From contig JACQHA010000163.1 of the NCBI GenBank assembly GCA_016199255.1, forward strand, positions 1-6,678: a stretch of 6,678 nt of DNA, given 5' to 3'. The notes under the pieces are model-generated. The model saw nothing but the letters and a program-made list of their open reading frames with translations. It made no database searches and was not told the origin of the DNA. Source of the DNA: Deinococcus sp. Its GTDB lineage: Bacteria; Deinococcota; Deinococci; JACQHA01. This document shows positions 1-5,707 of the stretch, piece by piece; within the stretch, counting starts at the first letter, position 1, and every line of letters begins with the position of its first letter. The translations under genes and the position numbers were made by a program.

Positions 1-1
1 G

Positions 2-1963
2 AAGTGGGCGGAGCCTTTCACGGCCTGGTCGGTTATCGCGAACCGATCCGACCGATCCGGTCGGATCGGTTCGTCCTGTGGACGACGGGCGTTGCCCGCG
101 GGCTATCGCCAGAGTATGGCATTGCGGCAGGCCTGGCGGTATCTGCTGCAAAACCATCCCCACGATTCCATCTGTGGCTGCAGCATCGACCAGGTGCACC
201 GGGAGATGCTACCCCGCCTCGACCAGGCAGAGCAGATTGCCGAGCTGGTCAGTGAGCGGGCCATGCAGCAAGTGACTCAAGCCCTGAACACCGCCCAGCT
301 CCAGGACAATGGCACAGCCCTGGTGGTGTATAACCCCAGCAACTGGCGGCGCAGCGACGGGCTAGAAACCGTCCTGCACCTGGCCGAAGAAGAGGCCAGG
401 GAGTTCCACATTGTGGATCCCACCACTGGCCAGTGCCTGCCCCACCAGGTACTGGAAATCAGTCGCGATGTTCCCTTTGAGGGCCGGGAAGATAAGCTCA
501 ACCTGCCCAGGCGGCTGGAGCAGATGAAAGACCGGATGGGGCTACGCCGCTACGAGATCAGGCGGGAGGGAACCACAGTTTACCTGGACCTGGCCTGGGG
601 AGTACCCCGGACGCCAGATGACACCTGGGATGCTTTGATCGCCGACGCTACCAAACAGGTGCTGGGCGACCCCAGCGTCCAGCACTTCCACCTTACCGGG
701 AAGCGCACCGCCGTCCGGATCTTCCTGGCCAACAGTGACCTGCCCCTCCTGGGGTATAGAACTTACGTCCTGCGGCCCGGCCCGGCGCCGGCGGTAGATA
801 GCACACTCCGGGCCGGGGAACGCCAGCTGGAGAATGAATCCCTGCGGGTAGAGGTGGCGAACAACGGTACCCTCACCATCACCGACCTAGCCTCTGGCAC
901 CGTACACCGGGGCTGCCATCTCTTTGAGCACATCGCTGACGCTGGCGATGAGTACACCTTCTCCCCTGCCCAGGGCGCCACAGCGCTCACCAGTGCCGCC
1001 GCCCAGGCCCAGGTCTCCCTGGTGGAAACCGGCCCGGCCAGAGCCACGCTGCAGATCAAGGTGGACCTGCAGCTGCCTCTAGGCCTCACTGCCCAGCGCC
1101 GGCCCAACCGGCGGCGGGTGAAATACCCTGTGACCTCATATGTGAGTCTGGTGCCCGGCAGCCGGCGCGTTGAGATTCGCACCACTCTTACCAACACCGC
1201 CCAAGATCACCGCCTGCGGGTGCTGTTCTCTACTGGCCTGGTAGCACAAGAGGTTACTGTCGACGGCCATTTTTGCACCCTGCAGCGTCCGGTGGACCCG
1301 CCAGCGGGCACCGGCTGGGTAGAGCAACCCAGCCGCACCAACCACCAAATGGCCTTTGTGGACGTGAGCGACGGGCAGCGGGGATTCGCTCTGCTGAATC
1401 GCGGCCTACCGGAGTATGAGGCCATTCGAGAGGCTAACGGGCAGATCACCCTGGCTCTGACCCTCTTGCGCTGCGTGGGATATCTTTCCCGCCCAGACTT
1501 GCTGAACCGCCCGGGTAATGCTGGCCCTGGGTTCGCCGCACCAGGGGCCCAGTGTCCGGGCCAGCATACCTTCCACTACGCCATTTACCTGCACCAGGGC
1601 ACCTGGGAGCAGGGCGTACTCCCGGAGGCCCACAGCTTCAACCAGCCCCTGCGCGCTACCTTAGCTACCAAGCAGCAGGGGACCTTGCCCCTAGAGCAGA
1701 GCTTCCTCCAGGTGGAGCCAGAGCAGCTAGTAGTCAGTGCCCTCAAGCGCGCCGAGCACGGGCAGGGGCTGATTCTCAGGGTCTATAACCCCACTAACCA
1801 GGCGGTGCCAGCCCGGCTGCGCTGGTTCCAGCCACTGAACGCCGTCACTGAGGCCAGGTTAGACGAAACGCCGCTGGGACCAGCGACTATGGCCGCCGAT
1901 GGGACCTTCACCTGCACCATAGGTGCCCAGCAGGTCAAGAGCTTTGAGTTGCACCGGAGCTAG
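2..1963 (+). CDS. Alpha-mannosidase, glycoside hydrolase family 38, C-terminal part (5' end outside window)
   Basis: Retaining exo-alpha-mannosidase that removes terminal mannose from oligosaccharides or glycoconjugates; GH38 enzymes use a catalytic Asp nucleophile and a Zn ion. The frame is open to the left edge, so this is a 3' partial gene of 653 visible residues. The first codons read KWAEPFTAW, then come the family hallmark NHPHDSICGCSIDQVHREM (about nt 152-208), whose His-Asp pair (His codon 161-163) contains a Zn ligand, the helical middle domain, and the GH38 C-terminal beta domain from about nt 820 (LENESLRVEVANNGTLTITD). The region from about nt 1700 to the stop resembles the terminal beta-sandwich. 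The nucleophile and other Zn ligands lie in the missing N-terminal barrel. The TTG at 92 is not a real start: no ribosome binding site precedes it and homologous sequence continues upstream. Oddity: about 20 extra residues coincide with a perfect palindrome at 39-73. Two tandem TAG stops end the gene. It is 21 bp upstream of an aldo/keto reductase, probably in one operon. No signal peptide can be judged. Confidence 0.93.
   Translation, partial: KWAEPFTAWSVIANRSDRSGRIGSSCGRRALPAGYRQSMALRQAWRYLLQNHPHDSICGCSIDQVHREMLPRLDQAEQIAELVSERAMQQVTQALNTAQLQDNGTALVVYNPSNWRRSDGLETVLHLAEEEAREFHIVDPTTGQCLPHQVLEISRDVPFEGREDKLNLPRRLEQMKDRMGLRRYEIRREGTTVYLDLAWGVPRTPDDTWDALIADATKQVLGDPSVQHFHLTGKRTAVRIFLANSDLPLLGYRTYVLRPGPAPAVDSTLRAGERQLENESLRVEVANNGTLTITDLASGTVHRGCHLFEHIADAGDEYTFSPAQGATALTSAAAQAQVSLVETGPARATLQIKVDLQLPLGLTAQRRPNRRRVKYPVTSYVSLVPGSRRVEIRTTLTNTAQDHRLRVLFSTGLVAQEVTVDGHFCTLQRPVDPPAGTGWVEQPSRTNHQMAFVDVSDGQRGFALLNRGLPEYEAIREANGQITLALTLLRCVGYLSRPDLLNRPGNAGPGFAAPGAQCPGQHTFHYAIYLHQGTWEQGVLPEAHSFNQPLRATLATKQQGTLPLEQSFLQVEPEQLVVSALKRAEHGQGLILRVYNPTNQAVPARLRWFQPLNAVTEARLDETPLGPATMAADGTFTCTIGAQQVKSFELHRS
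39..73. repeat. Perfect 15-bp inverted repeat with 5-nt loop, inside the mannosidase reading frame
   Basis: Arms 39-53 (CGAACCGATCCGACC) and 59-73 (GGTCGGATCGGTTCG) are exact reverse complements around the loop GATCC. The left arm itself contains most of a tandem ACCGATCCG unit. It falls in a linker just before the Zn-binding HD motif, where the protein is about 20 residues longer than I expect for GH38, and the frame is kept on both sides. It may be an inserted palindromic element; an assembly artefact near the window edge is an alternative. Confidence 0.85.
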
Positions 1964-1968
1964 TAGCA

Positions 1969-1974
1969 AGGGGA
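1969..1974 (+). promoter_or_regulatory. Ribosome binding site deciding the aldo/keto reductase start
   Basis: The purine-rich AGGGGA-like stretch lies 10 nt before the ATG at 1985, but only 1 nt before the in-frame GTG at 1976. This makes the ATG the plausible start and rules out the GTG. Confidence 0.65.
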
Positions 1975-1984
1975 AGTGAGAGCT

Positions 1985-2980
1985 ATGGAATATCGTCACC
2001 TGGGCAGCACCGGCCTGAAAGTCTCTGAGCTCTGCCTGGGGGGCATGACCCTTGGCCGAGAGAGCGATGAAGACACGTCTCGGCGCATCATCGATCGGTT
2101 CCTGGAAGCTGGGGGGAACTTCCTGGACACCGCCAACGTGTACACCCAGGGACGCTCCGAAGAAATTGTGGGGCGGGCCCTCAAAGGGCGGCGCGACCGG
2201 GTAGTACTGGCCAGCAAAGTGCGCTTTCCCATGGGTACCGGCCCCAACGATGTGGGCCTGTCGCGGGCTCACATTATGTCCGCCATTGAGCAGAGCCTGC
2301 GCCGCCTGCAGACTGACTACCTCGACCTCTACCAGGTCCATGCCTGGGACCATGAGACGCCTCTGGAGGAAACTTTAGCTGCCCTGGACGACTTAGTGCA
2401 CCAGGGAAAAGTGCGCTACCTGGGAGTCTCCAACTTCACTGCCTGGCAGCTCATGAAGGCCCTGGGGCTGAGCCGCCAGCATGGCTGGAACGAGTTCGTC
2501 TCGCTCCAGCCCCAATACAGCCTGGTGGTGCGCGATATGGAGCGGGAGCTCTTGCCCCTGTGCCGCACGGAAGGGCTGGCAGTGCTCCCCTGGGGCCCCC
2601 TGGGGGGAGGCTTCCTGTCGGGCAAGTACCAGCCGGGTGAGAAGCCGAAAGAGGGGCGCATTGCCCAGGCCGGCGACCACTGGGAAGAGGCCTGGCAGCG
2701 CCGCGGCACCGAGCGGAACTTCTGCATCCTCGAAGTGGTGCGCCAGATTAGCCAGGCGCGGCAGAAAACCTGCGCTCAGGTGGCGCTGCGCTGGCTCCTG
2801 GATCAGCCGGGGGTGACGGCGCCCATTACTGGGGCCCGCACGGTGGAGCAGCTTGTGGACAACCTGGGCGCCAGCGGCTGGGCCTTGTCAACCGAGGAAT
2901 TACAGCGCCTGGACCAGGTCAGCGCCCTGGAGGAAGAGTATCCCTACCGGTTCCTCAAGCTAGCCAGGACCAGAAGGTAG
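1985..2980 (+). CDS. Aldo/keto reductase (COG0667-type, NAD(P)H-dependent)
   Basis: A TIM-barrel oxidoreductase, cytoplasmic, reducing an aldehyde or ketone with NAD(P)H. It has 331 residues, full length for the bacterial COG0667 group. The start [18 protein letters not shown] is typical of the family. The catalytic tetrad is visible: Asp48 and Tyr53 (LDTANVY), Lys78 (LASKVRF) and His119 (YQVHAWD). Further family motifs are [16 protein letters not shown] near 142-157 and the C-terminal cofactor motif [16 protein letters not shown] near 286-301. ATG 1985 is preferred because of ribosome binding site spacing. It follows the alpha-mannosidase by 21 bp on the same strand, so co-transcription is likely and a carbohydrate-related carbonyl substrate is a reasonable guess, but the sequence does not show the substrate. 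Its 3' end faces the acetyltransferase gene with an 8 bp gap. Confidence 0.93.
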   Translation: MEYRHLGSTGLKVSELCLGGMTLGRESDEDTSRRIIDRFLEAGGNFLDTANVYTQGRSEEIVGRALKGRRDRVVLASKVRFPMGTGPNDVGLSRAHIMSAIEQSLRRLQTDYLDLYQVHAWDHETPLEETLAALDDLVHQGKVRYLGVSNFTAWQLMKALGLSRQHGWNEFVSLQPQYSLVVRDMERELLPLCRTEGLAVLPWGPLGGGFLSGKYQPGEKPKEGRIAQAGDHWEEAWQRRGTERNFCILEVVRQISQARQKTCAQVALRWLLDQPGVTAPITGARTVEQLVDNLGASGWALSTEELQRLDQVSALEEEYPYRFLKLARTRR

Positions 2981-2988
2981 GCAGTGGG

Positions 2989-3435
2989 CTATCCCAGATC
3001 GCGCACCAGCACACTGGCTGCCCGCTCGGTGAAACCCATCCCTTCGTAGAGGGCCCGCGCGGCTTGGCGCTCCGGGCTGCCGGTAATTTCTACCCGTACT
3101 GCCCGCGACTTGCGAGCCAGGTTCAGGGCGTATTCCAGCATTTTCTCTCCCAGCCCCTGGCGGCGGTAGCGCTCGTCAATCAAGATATCTTCGATTCGAG
3201 CCACCCGCCCGTAGACCATGGTGGTGTAGCCCACCATGGTGAGCATACCGGCCACGTCCCCGTCCACCTCCAGCACCAGGAAATGGGTACCCAGCTCCTC
3301 GGAGGCAGCAACCAGCATGGCGGCAAAGTGCTCGGAAAGCCGGGGCAGCGGCTTCTTGCTGAGCTGCGAGATCATCCGGTTGACGGCCGGAAAGTCGGCC
3401 TCAGTGGCACCGCGAATCCGAATATCATCTGGCAT
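2989..3435 (-). CDS. GNAT family N-acetyltransferase
   Basis: Cytoplasmic acetyl-CoA-dependent acetyltransferase of the GNAT superfamily, 148 residues, the usual single-domain length. The N-terminus IRIRGATEADFPAVNRMI gives the first strand and helix. Strand 4 and motif A follow at about 79-103: ARIEDILIDERYRRQGLGE, with the acetyl-CoA pyrophosphate loop R-R-Q-G-L-G at 91-96. Motif B, ARALYEGMGF, is at about 126-135. The substrate (amino acid, polyamine, protein N-terminus or drug) cannot be read from the sequence. The ATG at 3433-3435 has a strong ribosome binding site (AGGGAAGGGG on the minus strand, about 5 nt away). It is monocistronic as far as seen: convergent with the aldo/keto reductase and separated by 210 bp from the next minus-strand gene upstream. 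An exact 10 bp inverted repeat sits in its coding sequence at 3215-3240. Confidence 0.9.
   Translation of the reverse strand: MPDDIRIRGATEADFPAVNRMISQLSKKPLPRLSEHFAAMLVAASEELGTHFLVLEVDGDVAGMLTMVGYTTMVYGRVARIEDILIDERYRRQGLGEKMLEYALNLARKSRAVRVEITGSPERQAARALYEGMGFTERAASVLVRDLG
3215..3240. repeat. Perfect 10-bp inverted repeat, 6-nt loop, inside the acetyltransferase gene
   Basis: Arms ACCATGGTGG (3215-3224) and CCACCATGGT (3231-3240) surround TGTAGC. Each arm also contains the 8 bp palindrome ACCATGGT. The coding sense is a TMV-GYT-TMV repeat in the protein, so the DNA symmetry may simply reflect it. Confidence 0.8.
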
Positions 3436-3645
3436 AGCGCCCCTTCCCTCTTGCGGCCTTGGCCTTGGCCCAGTCTCCTCTAGCCATGCACGAGATTACC
3501 ACGGTTGTCGCCCTAGAGCACTAGAGGCGGTAGCAGGGCCCCTTGAATCGCGAAAGCTTCATGGGTCCTGACCCACCCGCGCGGGATACATTGGGGTAGG
3601 GGCGGCCCCCTGTGGCCGCCCTGGTCAGGGACGGCCCCAAACTCC
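3436..3645. other. Gene-free spacer with small GC-rich palindromes
   Basis: I see no credible gene on either strand. The part next to 3435 holds the acetyltransferase leader and ribosome binding site. Further right are TGGGT-CCTG-ACCCA (3562-3575), the self-palindrome CCCGCGCGGG (3576-3585) and the hairpin at 3600-3621. CTCTAG-type words recur around 3478-3526. No convincing -35/-10 pair for the acetyltransferase was found. Confidence 0.6.
3600..3621 (-). terminator. Possible terminator hairpin downstream of the receiver gene
   Basis: GGGCGGCC (3600-3607) and GGCCGCCC (3614-3621) form an 8 bp all-G/C stem with a 6-nt loop, 24 bp beyond the stop codon of the minus-strand receiver gene. No U-tract follows on the minus strand, so it would be a non-canonical terminator or an mRNA 3'-end stabiliser. 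Confidence 0.35.
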
Positions 3646-4059
3646 TCAAGGGGACACTAGCCGCTGCACAAAGCTGCACAGTTCCTGCAAGGTGAACGGC
3701 TTGGTTAGCACCGGCCGTCTGGTGGCAGCCAGAAACGTCTGGGTGGCGGTAGACAGGGTATCGCCTGTGATAAATCCCAAACGGGGCACTAGCTCCGGAC
3801 GACTGGTGGTGATCCAGTTATAGAGCGTGCTCTCCGAAACCCCTGGCAAGCGAACATCAAGGAGGACAGCATCGTAATGGTTCTGAGCAAGGCAGGCCAG
3901 CGCCCGCTGGCTGTCACGGGCCGTCTCCACCTGGTAGCCAGCAGCCATGAGTACTTCTGAAACCAGCGCGCAGATGGTTGGCTCATCGTCCACTACCAGC
4001 AGGCGGCGAGGCGAAGCATTGAGGGAACAGTTTGCGCCTTCGCTGAGTCGGTTACTCAT
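3646..4059 (-). CDS. Stand-alone response regulator receiver domain (CheY-like), no output domain
   Basis: A single receiver domain of 137 residues. Phosphorylation site and surroundings are intact: acidic pair Asp24-Asp25 (LLVVDDEP), phosphoacceptor Asp68 (AVLLDVRLPG), Thr98 (GFITGDT) and Lys120 (VLTKPF). The stretch after the Asp68 loop reads VSESTLYNWI rather than the usual mDG-x-EL form. The style of the C-terminal half (FITGD, then FLAATRRPVLTKPF) resembles receivers of hybrid histidine kinases, so it may be a phosphorelay intermediate. An N-terminal extension of about 17 residues precedes the domain. ATG 4057-4059 has a GGGAGGTG ribosome binding site 9 nt away. No cognate kinase gene lies in the window. 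It is divergent from the TPR regulator, a possible functional partner. An overlapping doubtful ORF lies just upstream on the same strand. Confidence 0.9.
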   Translation of the reverse strand: MSNRLSEGANCSLNASPRRLLVVDDEPTICALVSEVLMAAGYQVETARDSQRALACLAQNHYDAVLLDVRLPGVSESTLYNWITTSRPELVPRLGFITGDTLSTATQTFLAATRRPVLTKPFTLQELCSFVQRLVSP

Positions 4060-4381
4060 ACCTCGGCACCTCCCGCGATGAGGACAGCAAAGCCGCCCTG
4101 GGGCCTGGCCTCACCGCTCTCCAGCATAGGCGGTACCTGCCTGTCGCCGGCGGGTGGATTAGCCTCACACCCCGTTCAGGAGGCAGCTCTACCTGAGCCG
4201 GTGGTAGCAGGTGCTCTACATAGGAGACCAGCCAGGTAGTGCAGCTGTCAGGAGCGACGGCAACGGCACAGACACTTGACACTGCCGGGGCATCTAGTGT
4301 TTCATAATCGGTGCGGTAAGAGGGCTGTAAGGATAGGGATATGCGAGGCGTTGAGGTTCGACTCTGCAATCTAACACCCAA
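4052..4381 (-). CDS. Doubtful small ORF overlapping the receiver start, unrecognised
   Basis: An open frame of up to 109 codons ends with TAA 8 nt inside the start of the receiver gene, an arrangement that would allow translational coupling. I do not recognise the protein: there is no motif, no clear membrane segment, and a Pro/Arg-rich C-terminal half (for example LPPERGVRLIHPPATGRYR). The TTG start at 4379-4381 would overlap the divergent TPR gene by about 40 bp and has no ribosome binding site; a shorter form could use GTG at 4280-4282 (76 codons), also without a good site. It crosses the promoter-like region of the + strand gene. It may only be an open frame in GC-rich DNA. Confidence 0.2.
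   Translation of the reverse strand: MGVRLQSRTSTPRISLSLQPSYRTDYETLDAPAVSSVCAVAVAPDSCTTWLVSYVEHLLPPAQVELPPERGVRLIHPPATGRYRLCWRAVRPGPRAALLSSSREVPRYE
4276..4308 (+). promoter_or_regulatory. Promoter-like pair (TTGACA / CATAAT) upstream of the TPR regulator, with long 21-bp spacer
   Basis: TTGACA (4276-4281) is a perfect sigma70-type -35 and CATAAT (4303-4308) a 5/6 match to the -10, 32 bp before the ATG. The 21 bp gap exceeds the usual 16-19. An ACACT-N12-AGTGT inverted repeat (4279-4300) sits between the boxes, and GACACT-T-GACACT (4271-4283) overlaps the -35. This could be a promoter that needs a DNA-distorting or recruiting activator, or a chance match. Confidence 0.35.
4328..4335 (+). promoter_or_regulatory. 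Ribosome binding site of the TPR regulator
   Basis: TAAGGATA centred 8-9 nt before the ATG at 4341. This supports the upstream start, which keeps the first beta strand of the winged-helix domain. No comparable site precedes the later in-frame TTG at codon 29. Confidence 0.6.
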
Positions 4382-5576
4382 ACTAACACTTGGGTCTTAC
4401 AGCTCCCATCTCCGGCCTAACAGCTTGACCACTATAACCCTGGCGCTCCTCACTGACAGCGCCCTCCCCATCGAGCAATGGGCAGCGGCCCTGGCGGCAC
4501 CACTCCAACAAAAACGCCGCAGTGCCCCCCGGGTGGCGCTGCACTGGCTGAAGCAGCAGGGGATGATTCGCCGGAATGAAGGCATCCTCGAACTCCGGCA
4601 TGGTGTATGGCTCGACACTCGCGCCATTCTCAGCGCCGATTATGACCAAGCTCTCCAGGTCGCGCAGTGGTACGGCAACGGCCTGCCCCCGCTGCTCCTA
4701 GGAAGCCCCAAGCTGAGCCAGGAAGGCCAGGCTCTCCTGGGGGACCTGCAGCAGCGCTTAGCCAGCCACGTGCAGCGCCTGAAAAGCCACATTGGCCGGC
4801 TCCGTGAGTCCCAGCGGGCCAGGCTGAAGGCAGTCTGTGACCTGACCAGCCAGGGCCTGCACCAAGGAGCCAACCAGGAAGTGATCCCTTTGGCCCAAGC
4901 CGGGGCAGCGCTGGCCAGGCAGTATGGCGTGCGGGACTGGGAAGGCACCTTCCTGCAACATGAGGCTACCGCCCGGGTGCAGTTAGAGGACTGGGCAGGA
5001 GCCACCTACTGCTACGAGCGGTCTATTGCCACACTGAGTGCAGTGGGCGACACGCTGCGCGTGGCCTGGGCCACCCACGGCCTGGGGCTGGTGGCGATCG
5101 AAGCCGGACAACTGGCCCGGGCCAAAGAGATCCTGGAAGGCCTGTGGCGGCAGGCGCTCCAGCCTCCCTTGCGAGACCATGTGGCCATTGATCTGGGCAC
5201 CGCTTACTACCGCGCCGGCGAGCCCCATAAGACCATTGCAGTTCTGAAACAGGTGCTCTCCGGCGAGGGCCCGGCCGATGCCGAAGTGCGCCTCACTGGC
5301 TACCTGAACCTGGCCTGGGCCGCTTTTGCAGCGCAAAAGCCCAGGCTGGCAGTCCAGGCCTACCGCACCGCCGCCGCCCTAGCCGATTCGGTGCCACGCG
5401 CCGACGCTGAGGTGCGGGTGCAGGTGCTCAAAGCGGTGCTGAGCCTTTCTGGTCTCTTGCCGGCTGAAGGGGCCACCGGCTGGGCTACGCTGCGCCGCGC
5501 CCTGATTGTGGCGGGGCGGCGAAGTGTAGCTCTCCAGCACGAGCTGGAGAGCTACGTGGCGCAGACTAGGCTTTAG
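4341..5576 (+). CDS. SARP/BTAD-like winged-helix transcriptional regulator with TPR repeats
   Basis: A 411-residue protein, cytoplasmic, no signal or membrane segment. Residues about 5-97 read as a diverged winged-helix domain of the SARP/AfsR type: an N-terminal strand (VEVRLCNLTPKLTL), helices including LPIEQWAAAL and PRVALHWLKQQG, and a wing ending in GILELRHGVWLDTRAIL. Residues about 98-165 resemble the helical bacterial transcriptional activator domain (AQWYGNGLPPLLLG, then a Glu/Arg-rich helix). At least four TPR-like helix pairs follow: about 200-233, 240-272, 280-307 and 320-350, with the typical A-x-Y, G/A and A-P spacing. Known SARP-like proteins activate target operons, with TPRs binding partners or peptides. 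The winged-helix call is by pattern only and is the weaker half; the TPR call is firm. It is divergent from a receiver-domain gene, so the two may share control or act together. A strong hairpin lies in its last codons (5526-5555), and its stop overlaps that of the convergent micropeptide gene. Confidence 0.72.
   Translation: MRGVEVRLCNLTPKLTLGSYSSHLRPNSLTTITLALLTDSALPIEQWAAALAAPLQQKRRSAPRVALHWLKQQGMIRRNEGILELRHGVWLDTRAILSADYDQALQVAQWYGNGLPPLLLGSPKLSQEGQALLGDLQQRLASHVQRLKSHIGRLRESQRARLKAVCDLTSQGLHQGANQEVIPLAQAGAALARQYGVRDWEGTFLQHEATARVQLEDWAGATYCYERSIATLSAVGDTLRVAWATHGLGLVAIEAGQLARAKEILEGLWRQALQPPLRDHVAIDLGTAYYRAGEPHKTIAVLKQVLSGEGPADAEVRLTGYLNLAWAAFAAQKPRLAVQAYRTAAALADSVPRADAEVRVQVLKAVLSLSGLLPAEGATGWATLRRALIVAGRRSVALQHELESYVAQTRL
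4371..4395. repeat. Heptamer direct repeat and overlapping inverted repeat at the start of the TPR regulator gene
   Basis: CTAACAC occurs at 4371-4377 and 4383-4389 (12 bp period). Overlapping them, ACCCAA (4376-4381) and TTGGGT (4390-4395) form an inverted repeat. SARP-type regulators are known to bind tandem heptamers, so an autoregulatory site is possible, but this lies inside codons 11-19 and may be coincidence. Confidence 0.3.
5526..5555 (+). repeat. Strong 13-bp stem-loop in the last codons of the TPR regulator gene
   Basis: GTAGCTCTCCAGC (5526-5538) and GCTGGAGAGCTAC (5543-5555) are exact reverse complements around the tetraloop ACGA. Two further G-T wobble pairs extend the stem outward. 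The hairpin ends 18 nt before the stop codon. No U-tract follows on either strand, so it is not a textbook terminator; it could protect the mRNA 3' end or attenuate transcription at the convergent gene boundary. Confidence 0.75.
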
Positions 5577-5701
5577 CAGGTCGGGCAGGGGCAGACCGGT
5601 ACCGTGGTACCACAAGCCCCAGTGTAGGAAACAGCGCCAGCGCCTACTAGCACAATCGCCAGAACCAGTACCAGCTTGAGCCACATATGGTTGTACCGCA
5701 T
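5573..5701 (-). CDS. Predicted exported cysteine-rich micropeptide (42 aa)
   Basis: A 42-residue protein with one of the best ribosome binding sites in the window (GGGGAGG, 6 nt before ATG 5701). The N-terminus has Arg2 and Lys9, then a hydrophobic core at 10-20 (LVLVLAIVLVG) and AGA at 21-23, which fits a Sec signal peptide cut after Ala23. The predicted mature part is only 19 residues and holds four cysteines, at 30, 37, 39 and 42 (C-x6-C-x-C-x2-C), with prolines between them. If uncut, it would be a single-pass membrane anchor with the Cys tail outside. The TGAC around Cys30 is a poor lipobox because Tyr precedes it. I do not recognise a family. The function could be metal binding, a disulfide-stabilised peptide or an envelope peptide. 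It converges on the TPR regulator with a 4 bp overlap of stop codons, and lies divergent from the ABC ATPase gene beyond the inverted-repeat element. The longer frame upstream to 5872 runs through that element and is not needed. Confidence 0.6.
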   Translation of the reverse strand: MRYNHMWLKLVLVLAIVLVGAGAVSYTGACGTTVPVCPCPTC

Positions 5702-5707
5702 AACTAA

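Noticed and set aside
92..94. TTG as start of the mannosidase
   Set aside because: No ribosome binding site; the coding frame continues to the left edge with family-like residues (KWAEPFTAW), and GH38 enzymes need an N-terminal catalytic barrel.
4..255. Open frame at the left edge (frame 1, 83 codons)
   Set aside because: It is out of frame with the clear GH38 sequence in frame 2, which is itself open to the edge and matches the family on both sides of the palindrome.
1976..1978. GTG as start of the aldo/keto reductase
   Set aside because: The purine-rich ribosome binding site ends 1-2 nt before it; ATG 1985 has correct spacing and gives the canonical N-terminus.
1859..2353. Antisense open frame of 164 codons opposite the mannosidase end and reductase
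   Set aside because: It lies opposite two well-supported genes, has no recognisable motif, and is the usual mirror frame in GC-rich DNA.
3064..3571. Plus-strand open frames opposite the acetyltransferase
   Set aside because: The minus strand encodes an unmistakable GNAT domain with a good ribosome binding site; the plus frames are low-complexity shadows.
4383..5336. Minus-strand open frames opposite the TPR regulator
   Set aside because: No motifs or ribosome binding sites, and the plus-strand TPR pattern is clear.
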